Below, one piece after another: positions 26,136 through 35,616 of a DNA stretch of 64,000 nucleotides. How positions within the stretch are numbered: position 1 is the stretch's first letter; every line of letters begins with the position of its first letter. A program made the translations under genes and the position numbers. Source of the stretch: an uncultured Atopobium sp. (GTDB lineage Bacteria; Actinomycetota; Coriobacteriia; Coriobacteriales; Atopobiaceae); assembly GCA_937990665.1 (NCBI GenBank), contig CALKRF010000024.1, forward strand, positions 1 to 64,000. The letters run 5' to 3'. The notes under the pieces were generated by a model that worked only from the letters and a program-made list of their open reading frames with translations, made no database searches and had not been told where the DNA came from.

Positions 26136-26737
26136 TATGCGATGCCGGCTCGCTCAAAGTGCTTGTGGAGGAGTTTCTTGCCGATGACAGCTCCGATACA
26201 CCCTGCGATAAATGCAGCAAGAGCAAGAGGTAGAAGGCTCCAGTCAGGAATGTAGCTGGAGAGCGCGTTGGCATATTCCTGTCCGTAGCCAGAGGCGATA
26301 CCTGCGAAGTAGCTCGCGCGATTCATGACGATGGGAATATAGTTGCCTATCAACCAAACGCTCAGTACTCCGTGTGAAATTATGGCACGCCCTGCGCTGT
26401 TATAGTTACCGCTTCTGAGGACAAGGTCGGCGAGAAGACCACATACTGGTCCGGTGATAAAGGCATATATGCCCATACCGCCAAGACCCATAAGGATGCC
26501 GAGGATGGTTCCCATGATAAAGACCATTCCGAAATGCCTTACTTTTGTAATGTAGAGCATGTACGGAATACCACCGATAAGTGGGCAGATAAAGGAGAGC
26601 AATGGAATGAATATAGGAACGTAGCCCAGCATTGCCACAGCCATGATGATTATGAAGTAGAGAGCAGTGAAGATACCGATGTTTATAAGGTCTTTTGGTT
26701 GCAGTCCTTTTTTCTCGGTTGAAGATGATCCGGGCAT
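26135..26737 (-). CDS. ECF S component, Trep_Strep/MptD family, copy 2
   Basis: 200 residues, six hydrophobic segments, with the family's FGMVFIMGTILGILMGLGG and the end LLHKHFERAGIA. First gene of the six-gene minus-strand operon S, T, ATPase, AraC, ABC, ABC. Ribosome site GGGAG. Upstream lies a small inverted repeat (GTTAG / CTAAC, 26754-26769) that may be a regulator site. Confidence 0.88.
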   Translation of the reverse strand: MPGSSSTEKKGLQPKDLINIGIFTALYFIIIMAVAMLGYVPIFIPLLSFICPLIGGIPYMLYITKVRHFGMVFIMGTILGILMGLGGMGIYAFITGPVCGLLADLVLRSGNYNSAGRAIISHGVLSVWLIGNYIPIVMNRASYFAGIASGYGQEYANALSSYIPDWSLLPLALAAFIAGCIGAVIGKKLLHKHFERAGIA

Positions 26738-27095
26738 AATACGTCTCCCTTCGGTTAGCTGTATCTAACTTATAAAGGATAGACACAGAGAAACGCAGTC
26801 AATAGCCCATTTGTATCATTATGTCCCGTTTGAATCGCACGGCTGTTTCTTGTTATCGAGAGTCTTTCAAGCTACTATAAGTTCAATTGAATTGCCGGAG
26901 CCTTTGGCAAGCGCTGGCAAGAGAAGGGATTAGGTGCATGAACAACTAGCGATACTCATAAAACCCGAATTCACGTAACGTCGCTGACGACACTATCGCG
27001 GGTGTAGTATTGCTCATTCATGTCTTAATTCATAGCCATTTATCTATACATACTTGCATGCTACTCCGCGTGGTCTTCGGCAGAACCGAGGTATC
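26738..27095. other. divergent intergenic region
   Basis: Separates the ECF operon (minus) from an ABC-F gene (plus). On minus, TTGACT (26803-26798) could serve as -35, but the spacing to TATAAG is too long for a strong promoter, as is usual where an AraC activator is needed. The inverted pair GTTAG / CTAAC (26754-26769, 6-base spacer) is close to the ribosome site. Nothing else is recognised. Confidence 0.4.
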
Positions 27096-28583
27096 ATGCA
27101 GCTCAATCTTTCAAATATTGAATATACCTATCCATCAGCGGTAGAGCCTACCTTACACGATGTGACTATTACACTCCCACAAGGATGGACCGCTCTCGTT
27201 GGCAATAACGGATCTGGTAAAACAACACTTGCTCGTATCGTATGTGGTTTATTGCAACCTGACAATGGTGTGGTGAGTCCATCGTTTTTCTCGGCATATT
27301 GCGCTCAAAATGCAACAGAGGTCCCACTTAATCTTTTTGATTTTGCTGTTGCTTATGATGATGCGGCAATTAAATTGAGGCGAGAGCTTTCGTTAGAAGA
27401 AGATTGGCCTTGGCACTTTGAAACGCTTTCGTGTGGCCAACAGAAGCGGCTCCAGGTAGCGTGTGCTTTATGGGCTTCACCTGACGTTCTTGTTGTAGAT
27501 GAGCCTACCAATCATGTAGATGTATCAACAAAGCATGCTCTATTTTCGGCCTTGTCGCAGTTCAAGGGTATTGGGGTGCTTATCTCACATGATAGGGAGT
27601 TGCTGGATAAGCTCTGCACTCAATGCTTGTTTATAGGTAACGGTACGGCAAGTATGAGAGCCGGCGGATATTCTCAAGCGTCATCGCAGATTGAGCTTGA
27701 GCGTTCTAGCGCATTACACGCAAAGGAAGCTGCACAAAAAGAGAAGGCTCGCATTGAGCGAGAAGTCCAGCGGCGCCGAGAAGAGGCTTCTAGAGTTCAG
27801 GCGCGCAAAAGTGGAAGAAATATTGATAAGCATGACAGTGATGCACGTGCAAAAAAGCGAGGTTATATAATCTCAGGCCAAGATGGTAAAGCAGGTAGAC
27901 TGGCTGTTCGTATGTTGGATAGACTTGAGAAAGCTACCGGTAAAACTACAGATATGAGAGTTGAGAAACAATACGATTCCAATATTTGGCTAGATAGCGA
28001 GGCAAGCAAAAGAAAAGTTCTATTGAGGATGGAACCTACTACCATTCTCATGGGAGAGTGCTGCCTACAAACGCCACCGCTCTTTATAGGTAATACGGAT
28101 CATATTGGCGTTGTTGGCGATAATGGCTGTGGTAAAACAACGCTGATAAAGAAAATTATTTCAAGTATTTCTGACGATGTGCGAACGTTATATATTCCTC
28201 AGGAGCCGACTGAACTGCAGGAAAAAGAGACATTAAGAAAAATTAAAGGGTTATCAAACTCCCAACGCGGAAGAGTGTTGTCTATTGTGGCGCAACTCAA
28301 TTCAGATCCTGATTGTGTTCTTGCGGGTGAGTCAACCAGTCCAGGTGAAATGAGAAAGCTTATGCTTGCGCAAGGAATGCTCGATTCACCAGAGCTTATC
28401 GTAGTGGACGAGCCAACTAATTATTTGGACCTTGGTTCGACCGTAGCGCTTGAGCGTTTACTTTCTGAATATCCAGGAGCTTTATTGTTGGTCTCACATG
28501 ATTTCTCGTTGATTGATTCTGCTACCTCAATAAAATGGAGCATTCAGCGATTACATGGCAACTTTGAGCTTGTGATGCAATAG
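27096..28583 (+). CDS. ABC-F ATPase, divergent
   Basis: 495 residues from the ATG at 27096. Two ATPase domains: Walker A GNNGSGKTTL (about 36) and GDNGCGKTTL (about 345). The signatures are unusual: LSCGQQKRL in the first and TSPGEMRKLML in the second, where LSGGE is normal. Walker B motifs are LVVDEPTNHVD and IVVDEPTNYLD. A long charged linker (about 205-270, rich in K, R, E) joins them. No membrane segment. It is an ABC-F ribosome-associated protein; whether it protects against antibiotics or acts as a translation factor cannot be told. Weak ribosome site (CCGAGG). Confidence 0.85.
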   Translation: MQLNLSNIEYTYPSAVEPTLHDVTITLPQGWTALVGNNGSGKTTLARIVCGLLQPDNGVVSPSFFSAYCAQNATEVPLNLFDFAVAYDDAAIKLRRELSLEEDWPWHFETLSCGQQKRLQVACALWASPDVLVVDEPTNHVDVSTKHALFSALSQFKGIGVLISHDRELLDKLCTQCLFIGNGTASMRAGGYSQASSQIELERSSALHAKEAAQKEKARIEREVQRRREEASRVQARKSGRNIDKHDSDARAKKRGYIISGQDGKAGRLAVRMLDRLEKATGKTTDMRVEKQYDSNIWLDSEASKRKVLLRMEPTTILMGECCLQTPPLFIGNTDHIGVVGDNGCGKTTLIKKIISSISDDVRTLYIPQEPTELQEKETLRKIKGLSNSQRGRVLSIVAQLNSDPDCVLAGESTSPGEMRKLMLAQGMLDSPELIVVDEPTNYLDLGSTVALERLLSEYPGALLLVSHDFSLIDSATSIKWSIQRLHGNFELVMQ

Positions 28584-28786
28584 GGGCGAGAAACACGTTG
28601 GATAGTTTTGATGGTCACACATTTGCATTTTGAGTAGTAAACCAACACAGGCCGCTACTTTTATACCGCTCGCCGTAGTTGTTCAAGTACGCTAACTTTT
28701 GCTGAAAAACTTTATATAAACTGAAAGGTCAAATCGATTTCTTCTGAGATTGCTTGTGTGTTTAAGCATGGATTTCGGAGGGGCCT

Positions 28787-30361
28787 ATGCTTCACTTTAA
28801 TCACGATACAAAGCAAGAAGCCAATGAGGGAAATGTGGGCGCTACGGGTGCTGCAGGCACGGGTGCTGCTGGCGCGAGTTCCGCTGGCGCTGTGGATGCT
28901 GCTGGTGCGGGTGCCGGAACCCCTAACATCCCCACGCCACCCGAAGGATATCAACAGGCAGCCTTTGCGTCGACGCTTCCAACGGTTGCTGATCAGACGG
29001 CTAACTTAGGCTCCCAGATTGGTGTCATTTCTCCAGGTGAAAGTGAGGAAGACGCTGAGGCTCGTGAGGCGTACGAGAGTTTGGCTCGTCACCGTAAAGC
29101 TCGTCGTAAAAAGAAACTTATTAAGGCAGGAATAGCCGCTGGAGTCTTTGTTCTTCTCGTCACATTGTTCATTTTACCTATGTGCCAAGGCGGCCAGAAC
29201 CAGAACACCACCGTGATGCCAAGCACCACGTTTGTCACGCGCGGCGAGTTCAGCGATTCTGTTTCCGCGTCTGGATCCGTCAAGCCTGTGTCGTCAACTA
29301 TGGTAACTCCCGAGGTAGATGGCATTATTCAGGATGTTCAGGTTTCCGAGGGTACGTACGTCCATAAAGGCGACAAGCTCTTTACTATCAAGAATGATGA
29401 GTTGGACAAGGCTGTTCGTAAGGCGTCTCAGCAGGTAAAAGCAGCCGAGAACGAGGTCAGTAAGGCTCGCTCGGCCCTGACGTCCGCACGCAACGGTGTC
29501 TCCGAGGCAGGTGAGGACGGACAGGAGGCAAACGCTGCGTCTGTTGCTGCGGCTGTGGAAGCGGCAGAGGCAAATCTGGAGAGCGCTCAGATTGCGCTTG
29601 AGGAGGCACGATCTGCTTACAACGACGCAATTGCCCAGGCAGATAAGCGTATAGTCACCGCTCCATGCGACGGCACGGTTATTGTGATGAACGCAGTGAA
29701 CGGCGCTTCTGTTGGCTCGTCCGCGCCAGGTGCTGGCAACGCTGGTCCTCTGATTACTATCGCGGACCTTTCCCAGATGAAGGTAAACGTCCAGATAAAC
29801 GAGGTAGACATTTCCCGCATCGCCGTTGACCAGAAGGCACAGGTCAGCTTTACAGCTCTGAGAGATCTGTATTGCGATGCAGTGGTCACTCACGTTTCTG
29901 CCGTCTCGTCCAACGGTGCCGACGCGGGCGCAAGTTACGATAACCCCGGTCGATCCATTGTTTCCTACACCGTTGACCTGCTTATTAGCAGTCCCGACGC
30001 CTCCATCAAGCCGGGTATGACCGCCAACGTGGACATCATGATTCAGCATATGGACAACGTGCTGACCGTGCCTCTTGTTGCCGTTATGGACGACGGCGAC
30101 GGAGCTTACGTCAACGTGGTTACTTCTCGTGACGAGAAGGGATATCCGCAGGTAAAGCGTGTACCAGTGACCGTAAAGGCACAAAGTTCTACGACGGCCG
30201 TCATTGAGGGTGCTGGTATTGAGGACGGCACTGAGGTGATGATTGGCGGTGGCGCCGGCGGCCCATCTCAAGGTGCGGCGATGGACGCTCCCGCAGGTGC
30301 AACGTCCGGCTCGACGAATGACGCAACGTCCGGTGCGACAGGCTCCAAAGACTCCAAGTAG
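28787..30361 (+). CDS. MacA-like membrane fusion protein (HlyD family)
   Basis: 524 residues, start ATG 28787 after GGAGGGG. A long Ala/Gly-rich cytoplasmic N-terminus (residues 20-45) and a basic stretch RHRKARRKKKLIKAG precede one membrane helix (about 110-130). The outer part has the lipoyl-like half GIIQDVQVSEGTYVHKGDKL, an alanine-rich coiled coil (about 205-280), the second lipoyl half ADKRIVTAPCDGTVIVM, and a beta-barrel. The end is a Gly/Ala/Ser/Thr-rich tail. Membrane fusion proteins with a MacB-type ATPase and permease, both following directly, export peptides or drugs in monoderm bacteria. Confidence 0.88.
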   Translation: MLHFNHDTKQEANEGNVGATGAAGTGAAGASSAGAVDAAGAGAGTPNIPTPPEGYQQAAFASTLPTVADQTANLGSQIGVISPGESEEDAEAREAYESLARHRKARRKKKLIKAGIAAGVFVLLVTLFILPMCQGGQNQNTTVMPSTTFVTRGEFSDSVSASGSVKPVSSTMVTPEVDGIIQDVQVSEGTYVHKGDKLFTIKNDELDKAVRKASQQVKAAENEVSKARSALTSARNGVSEAGEDGQEANAASVAAAVEAAEANLESAQIALEEARSAYNDAIAQADKRIVTAPCDGTVIVMNAVNGASVGSSAPGAGNAGPLITIADLSQMKVNVQINEVDISRIAVDQKAQVSFTALRDLYCDAVVTHVSAVSSNGADAGASYDNPGRSIVSYTVDLLISSPDASIKPGMTANVDIMIQHMDNVLTVPLVAVMDDGDGAYVNVVTSRDEKGYPQVKRVPVTVKAQSSTTAVIEGAGIEDGTEVMIGGGAGGPSQGAAMDAPAGATSGSTNDATSGATGSKDSK

Positions 30362-30370
30362 GCGACGCGT

Positions 30371-31183
30371 ATGTCCAAGGTAATTGAGGTACATAAGCTG
30401 CATCGCATTTACGAGACGGCTGCAGGTTTGACGCACGCTTTACGAGGTGTTTCTCTGACTGTGGAGAAAGGCGAGTTTCTCTGCATCATGGGTCCGTCAG
30501 GCTCGGGCAAATCAACCCTGATGAACATTTTGGGTTGCCTGGATACGCCCACTGCTGGTTCATACAAGCTCGAGGGGCTAGAGGTTGCAGATCTTTCCGA
30601 CGACGACTTGGCGGAGATTCGCGCCACGCGTCTGGGCTTTGTCTTCCAGTCGTTTAACCTGCTGCCGCGCACTACGGTGCTGCGAAACGTTATGCTGCCA
30701 CTCATCTACTCGGACATTCCCGCAAAGGAGCGAGAGTTGCGTGCTTGGAAGGCGCTGCGTTCTGTTGGTCTGCCCGAGGAGTACTACGAGCATAAGTCCA
30801 ACGAGCTTTCCGGTGGTCAGGTGCAGCGCGTAGCCATTGCTCGTGCGCTGGTAAACGACCCGGCGGTTATTTTTGCCGATGAGCCAACAGGCAACCTGGA
30901 CTCTGCAACAAGTGAGATGGTCCTCAACACGTTCAAGTCCATGCAAGAGCGCGGCAAGACAATCGTGCTGATTACGCACGACCCCGAGACCGCGTTTTGG
31001 GCTGACCGCGTGGTGCATATTCGTGACGGTCGCCTGCTCACTGACGAGCAGGAAAAGGAGTTTGTGAGGCAACACGCCGCACAGTCCGCAACGGGCGCGG
31101 ATACGAAGCCGGGTGCGCATGCTGCGACGGGCGCGCGTACTGCAGCGGGTGCGCATGCCGCGACGGGAGGTGTCGCGCTATGA
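30371..31183 (+). CDS. MacB/LolD-type ABC ATPase
   Basis: 270 residues. Walker A GPSGSGKSTL, then MNILGCLDTPTAG, Q-loop VFQSFNLLPRTT, signature LSGGQVQRVAIARAL and Walker B VIFADEPTGNLDS, all typical of the MacB/LolD/FtsE subfamily. The C-terminal 35 residues form an Ala/Gly/Thr-rich tail with imperfect GAHAATG repeats, an unusual addition. Stop overlaps the permease ATG (ATGA). Confidence 0.93.
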   Translation: MSKVIEVHKLHRIYETAAGLTHALRGVSLTVEKGEFLCIMGPSGSGKSTLMNILGCLDTPTAGSYKLEGLEVADLSDDDLAEIRATRLGFVFQSFNLLPRTTVLRNVMLPLIYSDIPAKERELRAWKALRSVGLPEEYYEHKSNELSGGQVQRVAIARALVNDPAVIFADEPTGNLDSATSEMVLNTFKSMQERGKTIVLITHDPETAFWADRVVHIRDGRLLTDEQEKEFVRQHAAQSATGADTKPGAHAATGARTAAGAHAATGGVAL

Positions 31184-32388
31184 GGTTGATGGATCTGCTG
31201 CGAGAAACCCTGTCTGCGCTTAATGCCAACCGCGGCCGCAGCCTGTTGACGGTGCTGGGCATTGTTATTGGCATCAGCGCGGTTATTGCCATGACGGCAC
31301 TTATCGACGGCATCAAGTATTCGCTGGTCAGCTCTCTGGGCCTCAACCAGTCGCGCATGGTCATGATCTACGCGTGGCCAGACCGCGAGGTCACGCAGCA
31401 AGACCTCGACATGCTGCAGCTCAGCGTTCCTGGCTACGAGCTTGTGACCGGCATCGACTCCACCATGGCCCGCGTCAACTCGGCCGAGAAGCAGTTTGAC
31501 GCGCGAATCATCGGCTGCACACCCGACTACTTCACCGTCATGGGCCTCAAGGCATCCGCGGGCTCGCTCTTCACAAAGTCCGACGTAGATGACACGTCTA
31601 GAAACGTTCTTCTCGACAAATTGTCCGCCGAGAAGCTCTTTGGCAGTGCAGATGCTTCCATTGGACAGGTTGTTCGCATCAACAACGACAGCTACACCAT
31701 TGTGGGCGTGGTTGACAGTGGCCCAAATGGGGGCGGGCAAGGCGATACACTGCTGGCCTATATACCGTACTCCACGTATTCGGCGCGCCTGACGGGCACC
31801 AAAACTATCAGCCAGGTCTTTGGTTACGCTCGCGAAAACGTTGACATGAAGGCGCTTGCGGATGAAACAAAGTCCTGGTTACTGGACTGGTTTAACATTC
31901 CTTCTGCGCAGGCAGAAGACCGCGTGACGGTTATGACGCTCTCGTCCATCATTGAACAGATGAACGCCACGCTGATGTCGTTCCAGGTCCTGGTTACCGC
32001 CACGGCAAGCATCTCGCTTCTGGTTGGCGGTATTGGCATCATGAACATGATGCTCACTAACGTGACGGAGCGTATTAGGGAGATTGGCCTGCGTAAAGCT
32101 CTGGGAGCTCGCGCGTCTGACATCACCAAGCAGTTCTTATGCGAGTCCATTTTGATTTGCATTATGGGCGGTGTGATTGGCATTGCCCTGGGTTACGCTG
32201 GAGCGTGGGGACTGGCCGGCTCGTTTGGCAGCATGATACAGCTTGAAACTGGTATCACGCCTATTATCACTCCAAACATTGTGATGATTACCTCGGGAAT
32301 CTGCATTGGCATCGGCTTAATCTTTGGCTACTGGCCTGCTCGTCGAGCATCAAAGCTTAATCCTGTGGAATCGCTTCGCTACCAGTAA
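31180..32388 (+). CDS. MacB-type ABC permease (FtsX family)
   Basis: 402 residues: N-terminal helix with GRSLLTVLGIVIGISAVIAM, an outer MacB-PCD domain (about 50-270), then three helices of the FtsX domain with IGIMNMMLTNVTERIREIGL and RKALGA, the coupling region that meets the ATPase. Forms with the two upstream genes a complete tripartite-like exporter in a single membrane. Substrate unknown. Confidence 0.93.
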   Translation: MRLMDLLRETLSALNANRGRSLLTVLGIVIGISAVIAMTALIDGIKYSLVSSLGLNQSRMVMIYAWPDREVTQQDLDMLQLSVPGYELVTGIDSTMARVNSAEKQFDARIIGCTPDYFTVMGLKASAGSLFTKSDVDDTSRNVLLDKLSAEKLFGSADASIGQVVRINNDSYTIVGVVDSGPNGGGQGDTLLAYIPYSTYSARLTGTKTISQVFGYARENVDMKALADETKSWLLDWFNIPSAQAEDRVTVMTLSSIIEQMNATLMSFQVLVTATASISLLVGGIGIMNMMLTNVTERIREIGLRKALGARASDITKQFLCESILICIMGGVIGIALGYAGAWGLAGSFGSMIQLETGITPIITPNIVMITSGICIGIGLIFGYWPARRASKLNPVESLRYQ

Positions 32389-32453
32389 AGGTGTAAACTT
32401 TATAACGTAGTTAGCTAAAGCTAACAAAATGCCAATTGAACGGAGTTTAACCA

Positions 32454-32954
32454 ATGTCTGCTCAGAACGAGAAGAAAGATCATCTTCCGGTACTTGGTGT
32501 CGGCCCCGCTTACGTGATTGCCATCACGGCGCTGACAGTTGCGTGCATTACCTTGTCTAAACTGGGATTTCTTCCGTATCTTCGCATTCGAGCAACAGTT
32601 GGCGTAATACATGCCGTAGGTACAGCTTTTCTGATTGTGGGTATTTGGCTTTGGGTTTCCGCCGCTATCAAAGAAAAGCTTCGTGAGAAGATCATTGCAA
32701 ATCAACTGGTAACCACTGGTGTTTATGCGCTGGTCAGAAACCCTATCTACTCCGCATTTGCATTTGTTATGTCTGGCGCAGTGCTGCTTTCCAGCAACCT
32801 TTATCTACTGCCTCTACCTCTTGTGTTCTGGGCACTTTTAACTGTGATGATGCAGGCCACGGAGGAGAAGTGGCTTCTCGAGCAGTTTGGCGATGAGTAC
32901 AAAGAGTACTGCAAACGTGTTAATCGCTGCATTCCGTGGTTTCCCAGGCACTAG
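32454..32954 (+). CDS. isoprenylcysteine carboxyl methyltransferase-like membrane protein
   Basis: 166 residues, four or so membrane helices. The C-terminal half has LVTTGVYALVRNPIYSA and ATEEKWLLEQFGDEYKEYCK...IPWF, the conserved cofactor-binding pattern of the ICMT/PEMT methyltransferase families. The bacterial homologues' substrates are mostly unknown; lipid or small-molecule methylation is likely. Ribosome site ACGGAG. Monocistronic, following the MacAB-type operon by 65 bases that hold a hairpin GTTAGCT / AGCTAAC (32410-32425). Confidence 0.75.
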   Translation: MSAQNEKKDHLPVLGVGPAYVIAITALTVACITLSKLGFLPYLRIRATVGVIHAVGTAFLIVGIWLWVSAAIKEKLREKIIANQLVTTGVYALVRNPIYSAFAFVMSGAVLLSSNLYLLPLPLVFWALLTVMMQATEEKWLLEQFGDEYKEYCKRVNRCIPWFPRH

Positions 32955-32986
32955 CGTTTACGTAGGTTTTGAGTGAAGCTGAGCTT

Positions 32987-33018
32987 CAGTCCTATTTGAG
33001 CTCCAGTCTTATTTGAGC
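32987..33018 (+). repeat. short direct repeat, 15 bp twice
   Basis: CAGTCCTATTTGAGC at 32987-33001 and CAGTCTTATTTGAGC at 33004-33018, one difference, period 17. A GAAGCTGAGCTTC hairpin precedes it. It lies between the methyltransferase-like and glycosidase genes. Confidence 0.6.
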
Positions 33019-33155
33019 CTTAGTTCGTAATTGAACTGGGGTTTGTTCGGTTTTCTCGCTATATAAATTCTTTTACGAAGTGGCTATGATATACATACGT
33101 CACGCTGGCTTGTCATGTGCTTGTACCTGCCGCTTCAGGAGAAACGAGAGATACC

Positions 33156-35090
33156 ATGCTGGATATTCGTCGCGTTTTGGCAAGTGCGCCCAAAAAGCAT
33201 ACGGAGGAGACACTCAATTCTCTGACGACTGTTTGGGGAGAGGTGCTTGATTCGTCGAACGTGTTGCCTGAGTATCCGCGTCCTCGTATGCAGCGTGATA
33301 ATTACGTGATGTTAAACGGCGCGTGGGATTATGCGATTGTGCCAGTAGATGGCGGGGTTGATGTAGAAACCCTTGCACGACAGGCAATTCCTTCTCGTTG
33401 GGACGGACATATTGTGGTGCCGTTCTCGCCAGAAGCTCCGCTCTCTGGTGTTGGTCGTACGGTGCAGCCGAGCGAATTTTTGTGGTATAAGCGCAAAATT
33501 GAACTACCTAAACTGGCCGATGACCAGCGACTTGTTCTGCATTTTGAAGCGGTTGACTGGATGTGCGCGTGCTTTGTGAATGGCAAGCTTGCTGGTACGC
33601 ATACTGGCGGTTACCTGCCGTTTTCCTTTGATGTGACGAATTTACTTGGCTCGCCTGAAACGGGAGAGAGCGCCGCGTCTGCTGCGAGGACAGACAGTGC
33701 GGCAACGGTAGACAGTGCGGACGCGGCTGAGCTCGTGCTTTGCGTTTGGGATCCAAGTGACACTGGCTCTCAATTGCGTGGAAAGCAGCGACTTTCGCGT
33801 GGCGACATTTGGTATACCGCTCAGAGTGGCATTTGGCAAAGCGTGTGGTACGAGATTGTTTCTGCGGTTCACCTTGAGTCGCTAACGCTGAAGGGTGATA
33901 TGTTTGGCGCGCTTGAGATTAGAGCGAACGTGCAGGTAAGCGGGCTGACCGGTGTACAAACAGGCGCGTTTAAGCTGGAGTTGGCGCTCAAAGACGAGCT
34001 TGGACAAGACGTTCTTCTCGCCACACTTCCGGTGGACGAGGCAGGGGAGATATGCGCTGAGCTGCACGTGGACGACGTGCAACTGTGGTCGCCGGAGAGT
34101 CCGCACCTCTATGCCGTGGAAGCTACGCTGCAGAGAGATGGCGTGGTCGTCGATGCGGCTCACAGTTATTGCGCGTTTCGTACTGTTGAGGTAAAGAAAG
34201 ACGTGGCGGACGTGCCAAGGGTGCACTTGAACGGGGCGCCATATTTTGTGCGTGGCGTGCTGGATCAGGGCTACTGGCCTGACGGACTGATGACCGCGCC
34301 GTCCGATGATGCGCTGGTATATGACATAGAGGCTATGAAATCGGCCGGTTTTAATACGCTGCGTAAACATATCAAGATTGAAAGCGAGCGTTGGTATTAT
34401 CACTGCGACCGACTCGGCATGCTGGTTTGGCAGGATTGTGTCTCAGGAGGTAGCTCGTATAGCGCTTGGCACACAAGCCAAAAGCCTACGTTGTTTAGTT
34501 TTACCTGGGATCGATTTAATGATACAACTCCAGAACATCATCAGGCTTTATCCGCAGGTGACGAGGGTTATCGCAAGGAGTGGACAGAAACCTGTCAGGA
34601 AATGGTTAAGCTCCTGGACGGGCATCCTTCGATTGGCATTTGGACGCTCTTCAACGAGGGTTGGGGGCAGTTTAATGCGCGAGCTGCTACTGAGGTTGTT
34701 CGTGAGCTGGATACAACGCGTCCAATCGATGCAACAAGTGGCTGGTACGACCAGGAATGTGGCGACTTCCTGAGCATCCATAATTACTTCAGGCCGTTAC
34801 GTGCGGGTTGGCAGAAGAAGCAGCGGGGAAATCGAGCTGCAATAATCTCTGAGTTTGGTGGTCTTACTCAGATGATGCCAGGTCATACGTCGCTTGACCA
34901 CTCGTATGGATACGGTGATTTTTCCACGGTCGAGGATTGGCGAGCGGCTGTTCGTGAGCTGCTTTCAGAGGCAGAATCGCTGCAGGATGAGGGGCTTGCG
35001 GGATACGTGTACACGCAGGTATCTGACGTTGAAGAAGAGGTAAACGGCCTGCTTACTTACGATCGAAAGATCAACAAGTTCAACGGGTAG
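33156..35090 (+). CDS. glycoside hydrolase family 2 enzyme
   Basis: 644 residues. Family 2 plan: N-terminal sugar-binding domain (RDNYVMLNGAWDYAI; VDWMCACFVNGKLAGTHTGG), immunoglobulin-like middle domain, then TIM barrel. The acid/base is Glu in WTLFNEGWGQF (about 501) and the nucleophile Glu in ISEFGG (about 566). It lacks a signal peptide, so it acts inside the cell. Family 2 includes beta-galactosidases, beta-glucuronidases and beta-mannosidases; the sequence seen does not settle which. A Ser/Ala/Thr-rich insert (about 175-195) lies in the first domain. No sugar transporter is adjacent. Start chosen at ATG 33156 after GGAG. Confidence 0.88.
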   Translation: MLDIRRVLASAPKKHTEETLNSLTTVWGEVLDSSNVLPEYPRPRMQRDNYVMLNGAWDYAIVPVDGGVDVETLARQAIPSRWDGHIVVPFSPEAPLSGVGRTVQPSEFLWYKRKIELPKLADDQRLVLHFEAVDWMCACFVNGKLAGTHTGGYLPFSFDVTNLLGSPETGESAASAARTDSAATVDSADAAELVLCVWDPSDTGSQLRGKQRLSRGDIWYTAQSGIWQSVWYEIVSAVHLESLTLKGDMFGALEIRANVQVSGLTGVQTGAFKLELALKDELGQDVLLATLPVDEAGEICAELHVDDVQLWSPESPHLYAVEATLQRDGVVVDAAHSYCAFRTVEVKKDVADVPRVHLNGAPYFVRGVLDQGYWPDGLMTAPSDDALVYDIEAMKSAGFNTLRKHIKIESERWYYHCDRLGMLVWQDCVSGGSSYSAWHTSQKPTLFSFTWDRFNDTTPEHHQALSAGDEGYRKEWTETCQEMVKLLDGHPSIGIWTLFNEGWGQFNARAATEVVRELDTTRPIDATSGWYDQECGDFLSIHNYFRPLRAGWQKKQRGNRAAIISEFGGLTQMMPGHTSLDHSYGYGDFSTVEDWRAAVRELLSEAESLQDEGLAGYVYTQVSDVEEEVNGLLTYDRKINKFNG

Positions 35091-35217
35091 TGACTGCCGG
35101 ATGACGCTGGGTAATGCTCAGAGATGCTCGGCAAATTAAGCTATGAGCAGTGGACTGAAAGATGCCCAGTTAATTGAGGTGTGTCCAGTAATACCGAATG
35201 TCGATTCTATCCAAAGT

Positions 35218-35365
35218 GGTAAAAAATGCGTTTAGTTGGGGTTTCATTTTTCTGCATAACGAGTTTTCGCAGATAAAAAATTGCAATGGTGGTAAAAAAT
35301 CGTCTTAGTTGGGCATAAAAATGACTTTTTAAAGTTTTGATTTCCAACTAAACGGGTTTTTTACC
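35218..35365 (+). repeat. structured intergenic repeat, copy 1
   Basis: Two direct motifs of 22-24 bases with core GTTTAGTTGG or CTTAGTTGG after an A6 run (35218-35241 and 35291-35313) are followed by the inverted motif CCAACTAAACG...TTTTTTACC (35344-35365). The whole pattern, with spacings of 73 and 53 bases, recurs at 43752-43897 with 71 and 53. The second and third motifs can form a stem of about 20 pairs closing a 30-base loop; the first could compete. No coding potential. Not a family I recognise. Confidence 0.8.
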
Positions 35366-35490
35366 TTTTTAGACCCTTAAATTTTTACTCAAAAATTGAT
35401 TGATACATAAGATTGAATATTTGTGTATAGATATTTACATAAATGAATATATTTCTAGCTGAGAAAGAAATTTTGCAACTTAACACAAAA

Positions 35491-35527
35491 AACTCGCCTT
35501 CCAGAGGTCTGTTTCTGGAAGGCGAGG
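35491..35527 (-). terminator. terminator of the FMN-reductase-PAS gene
   Basis: Perfect 13-pair stem CTCGCCTTCCAGA / TCTGGAAGGCGAG with an 8-base loop, followed on minus by TTTTTTGT. Confidence 0.88.
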
Positions 35528-35616
35528 GGAAATTGTATTTCTGTAAGTACGCGTTTCTGCGCTACAGGTACGCTTTGCATTTCACCTTATTGCGCTTGGT
35601 CACGCGTAGCTGCACG

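Larger units (their letters stand above)
35091..35616. other. intergenic region with structured repeat copy 1
   Basis: Between the converging glycosidase and flavin-reductase genes. Contains the structured repeat at 35218-35365 and the terminator at 35491-35527. The open frame at 35443-35748 is the reverse of the reductase's C-terminal tail and the terminator, not a gene. Confidence 0.6.

Noticed and set aside
29294..30436. 380-codon open frame on - opposite macA-like gene
   Set aside because: Antisense shadow of the HlyD-family gene with His/Arg/Asn-rich translation.
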